Positions 1-8,161 of a stretch of 64,000 bases of DNA are shown here, piece after piece. A program made the translations under genes and the position numbers. Origin of the DNA: Bacillota bacterium (GTDB lineage Bacteria > Bacillota > UBA4882 > UBA8346). A model generated the notes under the pieces. It did no database searches, was not told the origin of the DNA, and was given only the letters and a program-made list of their open reading frames with translations. Every line of letters begins with the position of its first letter. The stretch's first letter is position 1. The DNA lies in assembly GCA_023426245.1 (NCBI GenBank), contig JAFABB010000008.1, forward strand, positions 62,001-126,000, given 5' to 3'.

Positions 1-336
1 GGAATTATAGCGGGTATGATAAGTGGCTCCGCCATCCTCCCAATAGTGCTGATGATCACTGACCAGGTGTGTGTAAATACCATTGGTTTTCAATATTTCC
101 GGGGCCGAATCGTCAAATGGCTCAATCGGGCCCCAACTGCGGTGCAAAAAATTGTAACGCCCGGTGTGGAGTTCCCGGCGCGCCGGCATACATGGCATAC
201 TGCCGATATAGCAATTGTCAAAGGCCACTGAATGCTGCGCTAATCTTGAAAAATTAGGCGCCTTGATCCAGTCACACCCATACGGAGGCAGCATATGCCT
301 ATTTAAAGAATCATACATCACTATAATTGCTTTCAA
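1..336 (-). CDS. Sulfatase (type I, cysteine type), N-terminal part
   Basis: The first 112 residues of a sulfatase; the gene runs off the left edge. The sequence shows an early metal-site-like Asp (MYDSLNR, D9) and the sulfatase signature CMPAR at residues 49-53 followed by RELHTGR, which fits CxPxR. In this family the Cys is converted to formylglycine by an anaerobic maturase or FGE, and the enzyme hydrolyses sulfate esters, often on sugars. I chose a TTG start at 336 because GGGAG lies 8 nt upstream; an in-frame GTG at 345 has no usable spacing. No signal peptide is visible, so a cytoplasmic enzyme acting on imported oligosaccharides is plausible. The substrate cannot be told from this part. 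Confidence 0.85.
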   Translation of the reverse strand, partial: MKAIIVMYDSLNRHMLPPYGCDWIKAPNFSRLAQHSVAFDNCYIGSMPCMPARRELHTGRYNFLHRSWGPIEPFDDSAPEILKTNGIYTHLVSDHQHYWEDGGATYHTRYNS

Positions 337-610
337 TCGTAACACTCCCGACGCTGAGGTATTTTTAGTTCACAAATCATGCAATTATTGCCGTTCTATC
401 AGAAGATGTAACAAAAAACTGGTACAGAATTCATATTACTTCCGATCTGTTAAATTGAATCAGGGAGAGTCTAGACATCAATCGTTTATAAATTGTTAAT
501 CTATTCTTAGAATAGGGCTTTCAATGATAAAAATATATCCATTAAACTTACTATTCTTTTCTTATTTTGACTTTGTTTTAAAAACAATATGGAAAGATTA
601 CGGAAAAGTT
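337..610. other. Intergenic region upstream of the sulfatase gene
   Basis: An AT-rich spacer between the sulfatase start and the terminator at 611-645. It must carry the sulfatase promoter, but I could not fix a convincing -35/-10 pair. No other gene is seen. Confidence 0.5.
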
Positions 611-645
611 AAAGAAGTCCTTGCCAAATTTGCAAGGACTTCTTT
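611..645 (-). terminator. Intrinsic terminator of the beta-helix gene
   Basis: A perfect 14-bp stem (AAAGAAGTCCTTGC at 611-624 pairing with 632-645) with a 7-nt loop. T-rich sequence follows on both strands. It lies downstream of the minus-strand gene ending at 718 and may work in both directions. Confidence 0.8.
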
Positions 646-717
646 AATTTAACTACCAGCATTCTATAAACAATAGTTTCTTTAAATCCATTAGCCACAG
701 GTTATAAAATCCCGAAA

Positions 718-2811
718 TCAATCCTCTAAACGGCAATTATCCTTGAGGGGCCATAGCTTGAAGGTGTTGCTTCCGGGTCTCAATTTTGCGAACGGGCCTA
801 CAACCGTGTTTTTATTGTTTCGAGGATTACCATAGAAGTCAGTATCAACATCAGGAGCATAAACATCATAACCATTTTGATTGTACACTGCTGTTTTGCC
901 GAGATATCGTCCGGTAATAGCCGGAGCATTGATGGTATAAGGAGTATCATCAATGTTTAGAACCAGCTTAAATGAATCTCTGGTTGCGGTAACCGTATAG
1001 TTACCGCCCGCTTTGACTTTACTATTTTTATCCGCTTCGTAGCCGCGTGCCAAAGCATATTGGTAATCAATCTTCTGAGCGCCACCATAGTATACGTTAT
1101 AGTCACATTCGTTGCCCCAGAACTTGGTGCCCACTCCAACAGTGCCAGGATAAGCTTCAACCCATGCCTGGGGATAACCGTTAATGCCCCCAGGATAATC
1201 CGGATCAACACCGCTTCCAGTCGACAGAATATCTTCCCCATAAAGCCCATTGTATTTTTCCGCAGATACTTCGTCGAATTTTAAACTGCTGGTCGGACCA
1301 TTATCAAAGAAAAAGTTATTAAACATCTTATTAAATCGGGTAAAGGTTTCAAAACGGCTGGTTGAATTGTTACAGGTACTAACAACTTTCAGAGTGCCCG
1401 GAACCATAATTCTCATGGCACGGGTATATCCATCTCCGCCTTCTCCACTACCAATGGGAGCATTATATGCGGGCCAGGTCCGAACATTTGAAGGAACGTT
1501 CAACCAGAGATTATTTACAATGTAGGTGTTGCTGCAGGTCCAAATATACCAGCCCATACCGACAAAAATGTTGTTGTCGCACAAATTGTAACCACCGTTC
1601 ACTTCATAAAAGAGACCGGAAAATCCCTTTCCACCCCCCAGGCAGTAGAAGATGTTTTGGGAAATACGGCAACCGTCACATTCACTATCAAGCCAAATGG
1701 GATAACTGTTCCAATCCTGATCACTACAAAAGTAATTATTATGGATATAGATTCCAAATCCACTACTAACGTCTTTGATGTAGGCTTCAGACAGCAAACC
1801 GGTATTCAGTGCGTTATTGTCTGCAAGGTTACAACCATAAATTTCAGTGTATGCACCTCGGTAAGCCATCATACCATTGGTACCATTGTCATGAACATAG
1901 CAGTTACGAATGATATGGTGGCCGTAGAGTTTGGGTTCGCCTCCATTTTGGTCTTCCAACTTGCGGGAGCCATTGCCATAGTCGATTGCAACACCCCGGT
2001 TCTGGTAAGCTTCACAATTCTCAATAATCCAGTAGAAACCTCCATTGGTAGCAATGGCTCCGTCCATGGGATCGGCAGTTGTCTTCCAGAAGTCAATGGT
2101 CTTGGGGCCACAGCCATGGATAACGGTAAATCCGTCGATGGTTATATACCCTTGATTCCACGCTGCTTTAACGCACTGCTTTCTAACATTGATTTCAGTA
2201 ATATTGCTTGCAGCAGCCGGATTGAGTCCGCCGAAGTTAACCGATAGGATGGTTTTATCGCCGGTTACTTCCGCAAACCAGGTGTTTGGAGTGTTATAGA
2301 CATCTGTCTTATTGAACACTTGTGATAATACAGTGCCATTGACATATACACAACCGCAGGAGAAATAGTCGGAATAAGAACTACCTTTCGACTTCCATTT
2401 TATGTTAAACGGATTGAAATCGCCAAAATAAGTGTTTTCCTTCACAAGGGTATATACCCATCCACTATCGGGAGTCCACTCATCAGTCTTTACGACATCA
2501 GAACCGGTTATGATAACTTTTTCACCCTCTGCCGCCTTCAGGGTTATTCTTGATGATTCATTGTTTCCTCCCCTGGGGAAAACAACGGTTTCCCTGTATG
2601 TACCTTCGTGGACCAAAATCGTGTCGCCTGGATAGGCTGCATGGGCCGCCTCATTGATTGTCCTGTAATCAGCTTTGCCCTGCTGCCTTACTTGGATGAT
2701 TCGATAAAAATCATTTTTGGCATCAATAGTGCTATTGACGCCTATAAAGCAGGCTATAACCAAAAAGATTATCAGAATACTTATACTTTTCATCACTCGC
2801 TTATTAATCAT
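718..2811 (-). CDS. Secreted right-handed beta-helix protein, probable polysaccharide-active enzyme
   Basis: A 697-residue protein with an N-terminal signal segment (basic start, then SISILIIFLVIACFIG). The mature part opens with a YRTINEAA...GDTILVHEGTYRE motif typical of pectate-lyase-like parallel beta-helices. It continues with repeated N-rich rungs (IIRNCYVHDN, IYIHNNYF, ISQNIFY, CDNNIFVG), which fits a right-handed beta-helix. Known relatives include PL9-type lyases and GH120/GH141-type hydrolases; I cannot decide between them. The start is the ATG at 2811, which has GGGAGG 7 nt upstream; a longer reading to 2919 has no such site and would hide the signal peptide. Neighbouring sulfatase and GH105 genes support a role in degrading pectin-like polymers outside the cell. 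Confidence 0.75.
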   Translation of the reverse strand: MINKRVMKSISILIIFLVIACFIGVNSTIDAKNDFYRIIQVRQQGKADYRTINEAAHAAYPGDTILVHEGTYRETVVFPRGGNNESSRITLKAAEGEKVIITGSDVVKTDEWTPDSGWVYTLVKENTYFGDFNPFNIKWKSKGSSYSDYFSCGCVYVNGTVLSQVFNKTDVYNTPNTWFAEVTGDKTILSVNFGGLNPAAASNITEINVRKQCVKAAWNQGYITIDGFTVIHGCGPKTIDFWKTTADPMDGAIATNGGFYWIIENCEAYQNRGVAIDYGNGSRKLEDQNGGEPKLYGHHIIRNCYVHDNGTNGMMAYRGAYTEIYGCNLADNNALNTGLLSEAYIKDVSSGFGIYIHNNYFCSDQDWNSYPIWLDSECDGCRISQNIFYCLGGGKGFSGLFYEVNGGYNLCDNNIFVGMGWYIWTCSNTYIVNNLWLNVPSNVRTWPAYNAPIGSGEGGDGYTRAMRIMVPGTLKVVSTCNNSTSRFETFTRFNKMFNNFFFDNGPTSSLKFDEVSAEKYNGLYGEDILSTGSGVDPDYPGGINGYPQAWVEAYPGTVGVGTKFWGNECDYNVYYGGAQKIDYQYALARGYEADKNSKVKAGGNYTVTATRDSFKLVLNIDDTPYTINAPAITGRYLGKTAVYNQNGYDVYAPDVDTDFYGNPRNNKNTVVGPFAKLRPGSNTFKLWPLKDNCRLED

Positions 2812-3108
2812 CTTTTCCTCCCTTTTCAAATTTTTAATCCTCGCTATCCGTCCCTCAGTTACCAATTTCTCTTTTTCTAATCTATCCCAAAATATTGACC
2901 CCCTTTCTATATTAATCATTACCTTGGGAGCAATCAGTTATTAGCAGGCTATATGGCTGATTGCTCCGGATATAGATGACTGTCAGTTTAAATGTAATCG
3001 TCCATTCAATTGAGCTTACAAAAAATATTCCCGAAATTTAAAAAACCAAAAATGTTTGCATGTATTATCTTAGATGTTTCAATACCACAAATACATCCTC
3101 AAAACTTA
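2812..3108. other. Intergenic region upstream of the beta-helix gene
   Basis: AT-rich spacer expected to hold the promoter of the minus-strand beta-helix gene. I see no intact gene and no strong hairpin. Confidence 0.4.
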
Positions 3109-3447
3109 CTATTTTTTTACTATTTTGACTTTGCTTGAAGAGTATCCAAATAGGAAAAATCTAAATATATATAAAAACACCGGCATAACTTGCTTGTCAG
3201 CCGATGTTTGTACATTGTATTCTAAAACAACTGTCATTATTGAATCCAAATCACGTTTTCTGCTGCGATCAATTATTATCCCGATTTGTTCAACACAAAG
3301 CATCAAACAATCTCCCAAACAAAAACGTAAATATTTACAAGTTGAACAACCAAGCTTCCAGTCTTCCTTCTGAACTCTAAATATCAATGGAACCAACTTC
3401 CCTACCACGTCGCCCAAAGTATACCGGGCGAGAACAACAAGCTCATT
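3109..3447 (-). pseudogene. Possible remnant of a radical SAM/SPASM protein
   Basis: An open stretch without a good start codon or ribosome binding site. It contains GCSTCKYLRFCLGDC, which fits the Cx2Cx5Cx3C motif that binds an auxiliary Fe-S cluster in SPASM-domain radical SAM enzymes. This motif normally sits near the C-terminus, and here nothing resembling the SAM-binding CxxxCxxC domain precedes it, because a TGA at 3448-3450 closes the frame. It is therefore read as the decayed tail of such an enzyme. Anaerobic sulfatase maturases are SPASM proteins and a cysteine-type sulfatase lies 3 kb away, but the link is inference. The match could also be chance. Confidence 0.3.
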
Positions 3448-3458
3448 TCAAAGGTTTT

Positions 3459-4133
3459 CTACCAAATAAAAGGAAGTAATTTGTATTTTGTTCCCCTAGA
3501 ATATTCCGCATATCCGGTTAATTCGCAATTAAGCATCCTATCTTCAAGAACTGTTCTGACGATTAACAAAATGATTGCCATCGCAACCGGAATGAAACTA
3601 AAAACAGCCTCCGTAACTAAAGGAAAGCCAATCCAGGAAATCACCATTCCCAAGTACCCGGGATGTCGAACAATTTTATAAAGCCCCCTGTTACAAACAA
3701 TATGATTTCTTTCCACCTGAATACGAGCTACACTTGAAAAAAAGTTATTTTGAAACTTAGCAATTAAAAATATCGCCTGCCCAATTAAAACGAACACTAT
3801 TCCGGCTAATGTGATGGTAATCCCCAAATCAGGGGACCAGCGGAACCGTCCAGAATCAAGACCCGCAATTATATATGAAAATATGGTGAGCATTCCTGAG
3901 ATGCCCAATATTTTCTTATCCCATGCTTTTACATTTACTCCGGGCATAGACCTCTCATTCACAAGTTGTTTATTGCTTTGAATAGCAAAAAAATTTAACA
4001 ACAAACCGAAAATACTCAGGGAATAATATAACCATCCTTGGGGATAATTTAATTTACCAGCGGCAACAAACATGAAACCAAAGAAAAATGTGATTCCCAA
4101 AAAGCTTTTTAAGAAATATTTAATTTTGTTCAT
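3459..4133 (-). CDS. Isoprenylcysteine carboxyl methyltransferase (ICMT)-family membrane protein
   Basis: A 224-residue membrane protein with about five hydrophobic segments. Near the C-terminus it shows the family's SAM-binding signature YKIVRHPGYLGMV (about residues 152-164), then ED...L..EL.GY.EY and a final KYKLLPFIW. Bacterial ICMT-like proteins methylate small or lipid-linked substrates; the substrate here is unknown. The ATG has GGGATG upstream. It follows the MerR gene by 74 nt on the same strand, so both are probably co-transcribed from the MerR-type promoter at 5036-5066. Confidence 0.8.
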   Translation of the reverse strand: MNKIKYFLKSFLGITFFFGFMFVAAGKLNYPQGWLYYSLSIFGLLLNFFAIQSNKQLVNERSMPGVNVKAWDKKILGISGMLTIFSYIIAGLDSGRFRWSPDLGITITLAGIVFVLIGQAIFLIAKFQNNFFSSVARIQVERNHIVCNRGLYKIVRHPGYLGMVISWIGFPLVTEAVFSFIPVAMAIILLIVRTVLEDRMLNCELTGYAEYSRGTKYKLLPFIW

Positions 4134-4207
4134 CGTTTCATCCCAATCCTTTCCACAATACTAACGTTCGGGTTTATTCTCAAAACGTCCCGGGGTAATT
4201 ATATAAC

Positions 4208-5023
4208 TCACGAATGATAATTAAGATATCGTTGGATCAGTTGCTTGTGCTTCATCTGAGCCGGCGAGCGAACACTACCGACCATTTCATTCAATAAACC
4301 TTCAAGGGGCAACGCTGTTTTGTTGTAAAGCAAGTCCTTTAAAAGTGGAGTATTTTTGATAAACTCGGCGGCTTCCCAGGCTAAAATTTCAATTTCCGGG
4401 TCATCTTCAGACATATCGGCTAATTTAGCAAGGCGTTTTCCATATTCCAAAGCTGTTTTGTATTGCCCTGGGTGAGTTTTAAAATACTCCGCTAAAGTTT
4501 GAAAAGTTTCCCGGTAATCACCCCATCGAAAATTGTCCAAAATGCCGAATATTTTTCTTTGCTGACAAAATAGTTCCGGACAGGTTACTATATATTGCTC
4601 AACTTGCTCCGGTCCCAGTATCTCTGTAATCATTTGAAAAGAAGAGGAACTACAGGACTTGTCATCAAGTTGCACTTTCTCTTCGTTCAATAACATTTCA
4701 ATCTTGGTCACTCGTTCTTCCAGAGTTTTTATCCCGTTTAAAAGTTCAGCTTGCAAAGATTGTAAAATTTGCCGTAACGTCCTGTGATTGTGAATATCTC
4801 CTAATATTTCTTTGATATGTTTTAAATCGACTCCGAGTGATTTTAAATATTGGATGAATCGCATGCGAGTTAGCTTTTCGGGTCCATATAAACGGTATCC
4901 TCCGGGAGAACGCTCCGGTTCATGCAATAAACCGATTTTATGGTAATATATAATCGTTTTTAGAGTACTTCCGGTTAATTTGGCAAAATCACTGATCTTT
5001 ATCCGATTATCCGCTTTTATCAC
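4208..5023 (-). CDS. MerR-family transcriptional regulator
   Basis: A 271-residue regulator. The N-terminal winged helix-turn-helix is typical of MerR proteins (ISDFAKLTGSTLKTIIYYHKIGLL, then SPGGYRLY and MRFIQYLKSLGVDLKHIKEIL), followed by a dimerisation coiled coil (residues about 80-115). The C-terminal effector domain is not one I recognise. The start is a GTG at 5023, and no other in-frame start fits. The -10 at 5036-5041 places transcription only about 6 nt upstream, so the mRNA should be nearly leaderless. It probably autoregulates and controls the downstream ICMT-like gene. Confidence 0.85.
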   Translation of the reverse strand: MIKADNRIKISDFAKLTGSTLKTIIYYHKIGLLHEPERSPGGYRLYGPEKLTRMRFIQYLKSLGVDLKHIKEILGDIHNHRTLRQILQSLQAELLNGIKTLEERVTKIEMLLNEEKVQLDDKSCSSSSFQMITEILGPEQVEQYIVTCPELFCQQRKIFGILDNFRWGDYRETFQTLAEYFKTHPGQYKTALEYGKRLAKLADMSEDDPEIEILAWEAAEFIKNTPLLKDLLYNKTALPLEGLLNEMVGSVRSPAQMKHKQLIQRYLNYHS

Positions 5024-5035
5024 ACCTTTTTGAAT

Positions 5036-5066
5036 ATTATAAACCCCACCCTTAGGGGTGAGTCAA
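5036..5066 (-). promoter_or_regulatory. MerR-type promoter with 19-bp spacer
   Basis: On the minus strand a TTGACT -35 (5061-5066) and a perfect TATAAT -10 (5036-5041) are separated by exactly 19 bp. The spacer holds the dyad CACCC-CTAA-GGGTG. An overlong spacer with a central dyad is the hallmark of promoters activated by MerR-family proteins through DNA untwisting. The promoter reads into the MerR gene. Confidence 0.85.
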
Positions 5067-5102
5067 CAAATTCAAATTAAAACCTCGTCTTTTAAATAAT
5101 GC

Positions 5103-5141
5103 AAGAGGCTACCCCAAAAAACTTTTTTGAGATAGCCTCTT
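5103..5141 (-). terminator. Hairpin terminator
   Basis: Outer arms AAGAGGCTA (5103-5111) and TAGCCTCTT (5133-5141) enclose an inner CAAAAAA/TTTTTTG pairing. It lies just downstream of the outer-membrane protein remnant that ends at 5169. Confidence 0.6.
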
Positions 5142-5168
5142 TGAGAGTTCGCATGCAAGCGAAAGCAC

Positions 5169-5582
5169 CTAAAAACTATATTTTATTTCACAATAAATCA
5201 TACTGTTGTTTTTCATACTACCATAAAACGTATCGGTATCCCCATCATAGATATAAGCGCCCAAGGTGGTTTTGAAAGAATCCGTAAAGGCATAACTGAC
5301 TTTAGGTTGAAACATCCTGTCCTGTTCATAAAAATCATAAATCATCAATAAATCAGCTTCCAATGTGTCTTGGAGCCATTTGTCATTAAGCCGCAGGGAA
5401 ACCGAATCTTGCTCGGCAGCCAATTGGCGTTGGATAATCCCATTGCGAAGCGCGATTTGTTGTTGGACCGTATCGGTAATTTCATAGGGTTCATGGAAGT
5501 CAGACACGGTCCGGTGGATATATTGCAGATTGATATTGAAGCTTTCAAAGGCGCTCCCTTTTTTACAAGAACATCGGGACAA
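5169..5582 (-). pseudogene. C-terminal remnant of an outer-membrane beta-barrel protein
   Basis: About 125 residues that look like the last strands of a DUF1302-like outer-membrane barrel: alternating hydrophobic and aromatic stretches, VSYAFTDSFKTTLGAYIYDG, and the ending MIYCEIKYSF with the terminal Phe typical of BamA-recognised barrels. Such proteins are normally several hundred residues long; here no signal peptide or N-terminal part is present and the ATG at 5582 has no ribosome binding site. I read it as a truncated remnant. It supports an outer membrane in the ancestor of this organism. Confidence 0.5.
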
Positions 5583-5686
5583 GGGTTATTGGCAAAGGGA
5601 GAAATAGAAATTTTTTTAGATTCACTTAACTAATTTGGAAGTTCCGGAAATTTTGTTTTTCATTCCATGAACGAGGAGGTTTAAAA

Positions 5687-5776
5687 ATGAACGATTTTTT
5701 TAAAAAGTACAGATCCGAAGAGGCTGGAACAACCCTATCAAGGCCAAATTCCGGCAAACGGTTCCATCCCGAATAA
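5687..5776 (+). CDS. Small open reading frame (29 aa) with a strong ribosome binding site
   Basis: GAGGAGGTTTAAAA precedes an ATG that opens 29 codons (starting MNDFFKKYRSEE, ending SGKRFHPE, stop TAA). The ribosome binding site is near ideal, but the peptide matches nothing I recognise. It could be a real small protein or the surviving start of a deleted gene. It is the only plus-strand candidate in this stretch, between two remnants and the AraC gene. Confidence 0.3.
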   Translation: MNDFFKKYRSEEAGTTLSRPNSGKRFHPE

Positions 5777-5835
5777 TAAATAAGCGAATTTAGCGGCTTA
5801 ATTTCTTTTCTCATTAATCTTTGAAGAAGAAAAAA

Positions 5836-6726
5836 TCAATACTCTACGTTATGTTTTTTTGCCTTTCCATCACTTAAAGCCCTGCCAATTCTACGATAAT
5901 ACAGGGGCGAACGTCCCGTAATTTTCCTAAACACTCTTCCAAAATGAGTCCTACTGCTATATCCGACGGTTTTAGCGATGTTTGCAACTTTTTCCGGGGA
6001 TTCCTCCAGAAGTTTCTTGGCTTCTTTGATTCGTAAGTTGTTCAGATACTCAATAAAAGTAAACCCGGTCACCTCTTTAAATGCCCTGCTTAGGTAATAG
6101 GGGCTGATATAAAATCTTTCAGCTAAGTAATGAAGGCTCAGATCTTGAGCATAGTTTCTATTAATAAACTGGACAATTCCCGAGATCAATTGATGCGTAG
6201 GACTGGGATGGATAAATTCCTTCACCCTGTTTTCTTCCACAAATCTACAGCAATAAGTCAGCAGTTGAACGATTAGGGCTTGCGCGTATATTTCGAAGCC
6301 GGTTTTTTGTTGTTCTACCTCCTGCAGGACTTTATTGAGAAGCTCTTCCACATAGATTTGATATTGGAGTGTGAGGCTGATAATTGTGTACTCCTTTCCA
6401 AGCAAAGCGGAGAGAATCCCGGGAAGCGAATATTTTGGGGCAGTCAGTTCATCCCTGTGGAAATTGACAATGATATTCTCATGCCCTAATGTCATGGCGT
6501 TGGTAGTCCTATGCAACACATTGGGATGGATCAGCACTAAATCTCCTTCTTTTATGCTGAAGGTCCCATCTTTTATAAAAAAGTTCCTTTCACCTTTGAC
6601 CAGATAAAATAATTCATAAGTGCTATGAAAATGATCTTCAGGCATCATATGACTTTGGGTCTTCCGATGGGATACCGAAAATGTATCGCTATCGTTGCCA
6701 TAAAAGAAATACTCGCTATCCATCAT
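5836..6726 (-). CDS. AraC-family transcriptional regulator with cupin sensor domain
   Basis: A 296-residue regulator. The N-terminal half is a cupin-like sensor (HFHSTYELFYLVKGER, then KEGDLVLIHPNVLHR). The C-terminal half carries the double helix-turn-helix of AraC proteins (LHYLAERFYISPYYLSRAFK and VANIAKTVGYSSRTHFGRVF, ending FRKITGRSPLYYRR). The ATG has GAGGA 7 nt upstream. It is divergent from the GH105 gene across a 184-bp gap, so it most likely activates that gene in response to a sugar from pectin breakdown. The ligand is unknown. Confidence 0.88.
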   Translation of the reverse strand: MMDSEYFFYGNDSDTFSVSHRKTQSHMMPEDHFHSTYELFYLVKGERNFFIKDGTFSIKEGDLVLIHPNVLHRTTNAMTLGHENIIVNFHRDELTAPKYSLPGILSALLGKEYTIISLTLQYQIYVEELLNKVLQEVEQQKTGFEIYAQALIVQLLTYCCRFVEENRVKEFIHPSPTHQLISGIVQFINRNYAQDLSLHYLAERFYISPYYLSRAFKEVTGFTFIEYLNNLRIKEAKKLLEESPEKVANIAKTVGYSSRTHFGRVFRKITGRSPLYYRRIGRALSDGKAKKHNVEY

Positions 6727-6910
6727 CTAATTTCCTCATCCATTGATATTTTACACGCTATTCCGGCCCCTGCGCGAACTTCAAAATAATCGTACCACAT
6801 TCCCGCCAATTTAAGCAAGATTTGATACAATTAATATAAATCACGCAAATAATGTACATTTTTATATGATATTATTATTCGTGACAATTCAATTTCCTAG
6901 GAGGCTTGAA
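6727..6910. promoter_or_regulatory. Divergent regulatory region between AraC regulator and GH105
   Basis: An AT-rich 184-bp gap holding both promoters. GCAAGATTTGATACA and GCAAATAATGTACA are similar direct elements on the plus strand and could be AraC-type half-sites. The assignment is inference. Confidence 0.4.
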
Positions 6911-8035
6911 ATGATCTCACAACATACAGGATCAACTGCAAACAATAAAGAAATCCCTTCTGCCCCAATAGACTGGGCGGAAATAGCTTGTTCTTCTCTT
7001 ATGGAAAAGTATGAACCGGAAGCGCTCCCGCCCGTGGGAAGGTTCCATTACCACCAGGGAGTATTTCTTTCCGGTATGGAGAGATGCTGGAAGGTAACCC
7101 AAAAGGAAAAATATTATGAATACCTTAAGCTTTGGGTTGATAGTTTGATTCTTCCTGACGGCGGCATCAAGAATTATGATCCAACCCAATTGGATGACAT
7201 TCAACCGGGAATCCTTCTTTATAACCTTTATCAAAAGACCGGAGATAAACGCTACCAAAAAGCACTCGCCACATTGGTCTCCCATTTGCGTACCTGGAAT
7301 AAAAATAAAGAAGGCGGTTTCTGGCATAAAAATATGTATCCAAATCAAATGTGGCTGGATGGGCTCTATATGGCCGGTCCTATTGCCGTACAGTATGACA
7401 GCGTCTTCGGTGAAAAAGGCTTCTTTGACACAGTGACATTTCAGGCTTTACTCATGGAAAAGCATATGAAAGATGAAAAAACCGGATTGCTTTATCACGC
7501 CTGGGATGAGAGTAAAAAGGCCGAATGGTCCAACCCCGAAACTGGAAGGTCCAGTGAATTCTGGGGCAGAGCCATTGGTTGGTACACCACTGCGATTATC
7601 GATATCCTGGACTTTCTCCCCCAAACCCATAAAGATAAAAATGAACTGATTAAAATACTGAAAGACCTGCTGCTTTCATTAATTAAATACCAGGACAAAG
7701 CAAGCGGACGATGGTATCAAGTCGTGGATAAAGGCAATTTTCCGGATAATTGGCTTGAAAATTCCTGTACTTCCCTGTATGTCTATTCGATTGCCAAAGC
7801 TATTCGAAAGGGGTATCTGGAACATCATTATCTTCAATACGCCTGGAAGGGATATCAAGGAGTCATTGATACACTAAAATTAAATGAAGCTGGTAGCGTA
7901 TTGATAGGAGATATTTGTATCGGTACGGGAGTTGGGGATTATGCCCATTATATCGCCCGCCCCACCAGTATCAATGATCTTCATGGTGCAGGCGCTTTCA
8001 TTCTGATGTGTGTAGAAATGAATCAAGCAGATTAA
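6911..8035 (+). CDS. GH105 unsaturated rhamnogalacturonyl/glucuronyl hydrolase (YteR/YesR-like)
   Basis: A 374-residue protein of the GH88/GH105 (alpha/alpha)6-barrel family, which removes unsaturated uronic acids left at oligosaccharide ends by polysaccharide lyases. Family marks are MWLDGLYMAGP (D150 matches the catalytic Asp region of YteR), FWGRAIGWYTTA and the LENSCTSLYVYSIAKAIRKG stretch. Length is typical. I chose the ATG at 6911 because GGAGG lies 6 nt before it; a longer reading from 6866 has no site. No signal peptide is present, so it acts in the cytoplasm on imported oligosaccharides, consistent with the AraC neighbour and the secreted beta-helix protein. Confidence 0.88.
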   Translation: MISQHTGSTANNKEIPSAPIDWAEIACSSLMEKYEPEALPPVGRFHYHQGVFLSGMERCWKVTQKEKYYEYLKLWVDSLILPDGGIKNYDPTQLDDIQPGILLYNLYQKTGDKRYQKALATLVSHLRTWNKNKEGGFWHKNMYPNQMWLDGLYMAGPIAVQYDSVFGEKGFFDTVTFQALLMEKHMKDEKTGLLYHAWDESKKAEWSNPETGRSSEFWGRAIGWYTTAIIDILDFLPQTHKDKNELIKILKDLLLSLIKYQDKASGRWYQVVDKGNFPDNWLENSCTSLYVYSIAKAIRKGYLEHHYLQYAWKGYQGVIDTLKLNEAGSVLIGDICIGTGVGDYAHYIARPTSINDLHGAGAFILMCVEMNQAD

Positions 8036-8098
8036 AATTATATTTGAATTATATAAAACATTATGCTTATTCTTTTCTCATAAGGAACCGTTAACTTT

Positions 8099-8134
8099 TT
8101 TAAAGCGCCAATTAAGCATCATTGGCGCTTTAAA
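8099..8134. terminator. Bidirectional terminator
   Basis: A perfect 14-bp stem (TTTAAAGCGCCAAT at 8099-8112 with 8121-8134) and an 8-nt loop. A T-run lies on the left side for minus-strand transcripts. It sits between the convergent GH105 and NfnB genes. Confidence 0.85.
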
Positions 8135-8161
8135 GTTCATCGTATCCTTAATTTCAATAAT

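Noticed and set aside
5626..5814. A 62-codon minus-strand frame next to the outer-membrane remnant
   Set aside because: No resemblance to barrel proteins and no ribosome binding site; it is antisense to the small frame at 5687-5776.
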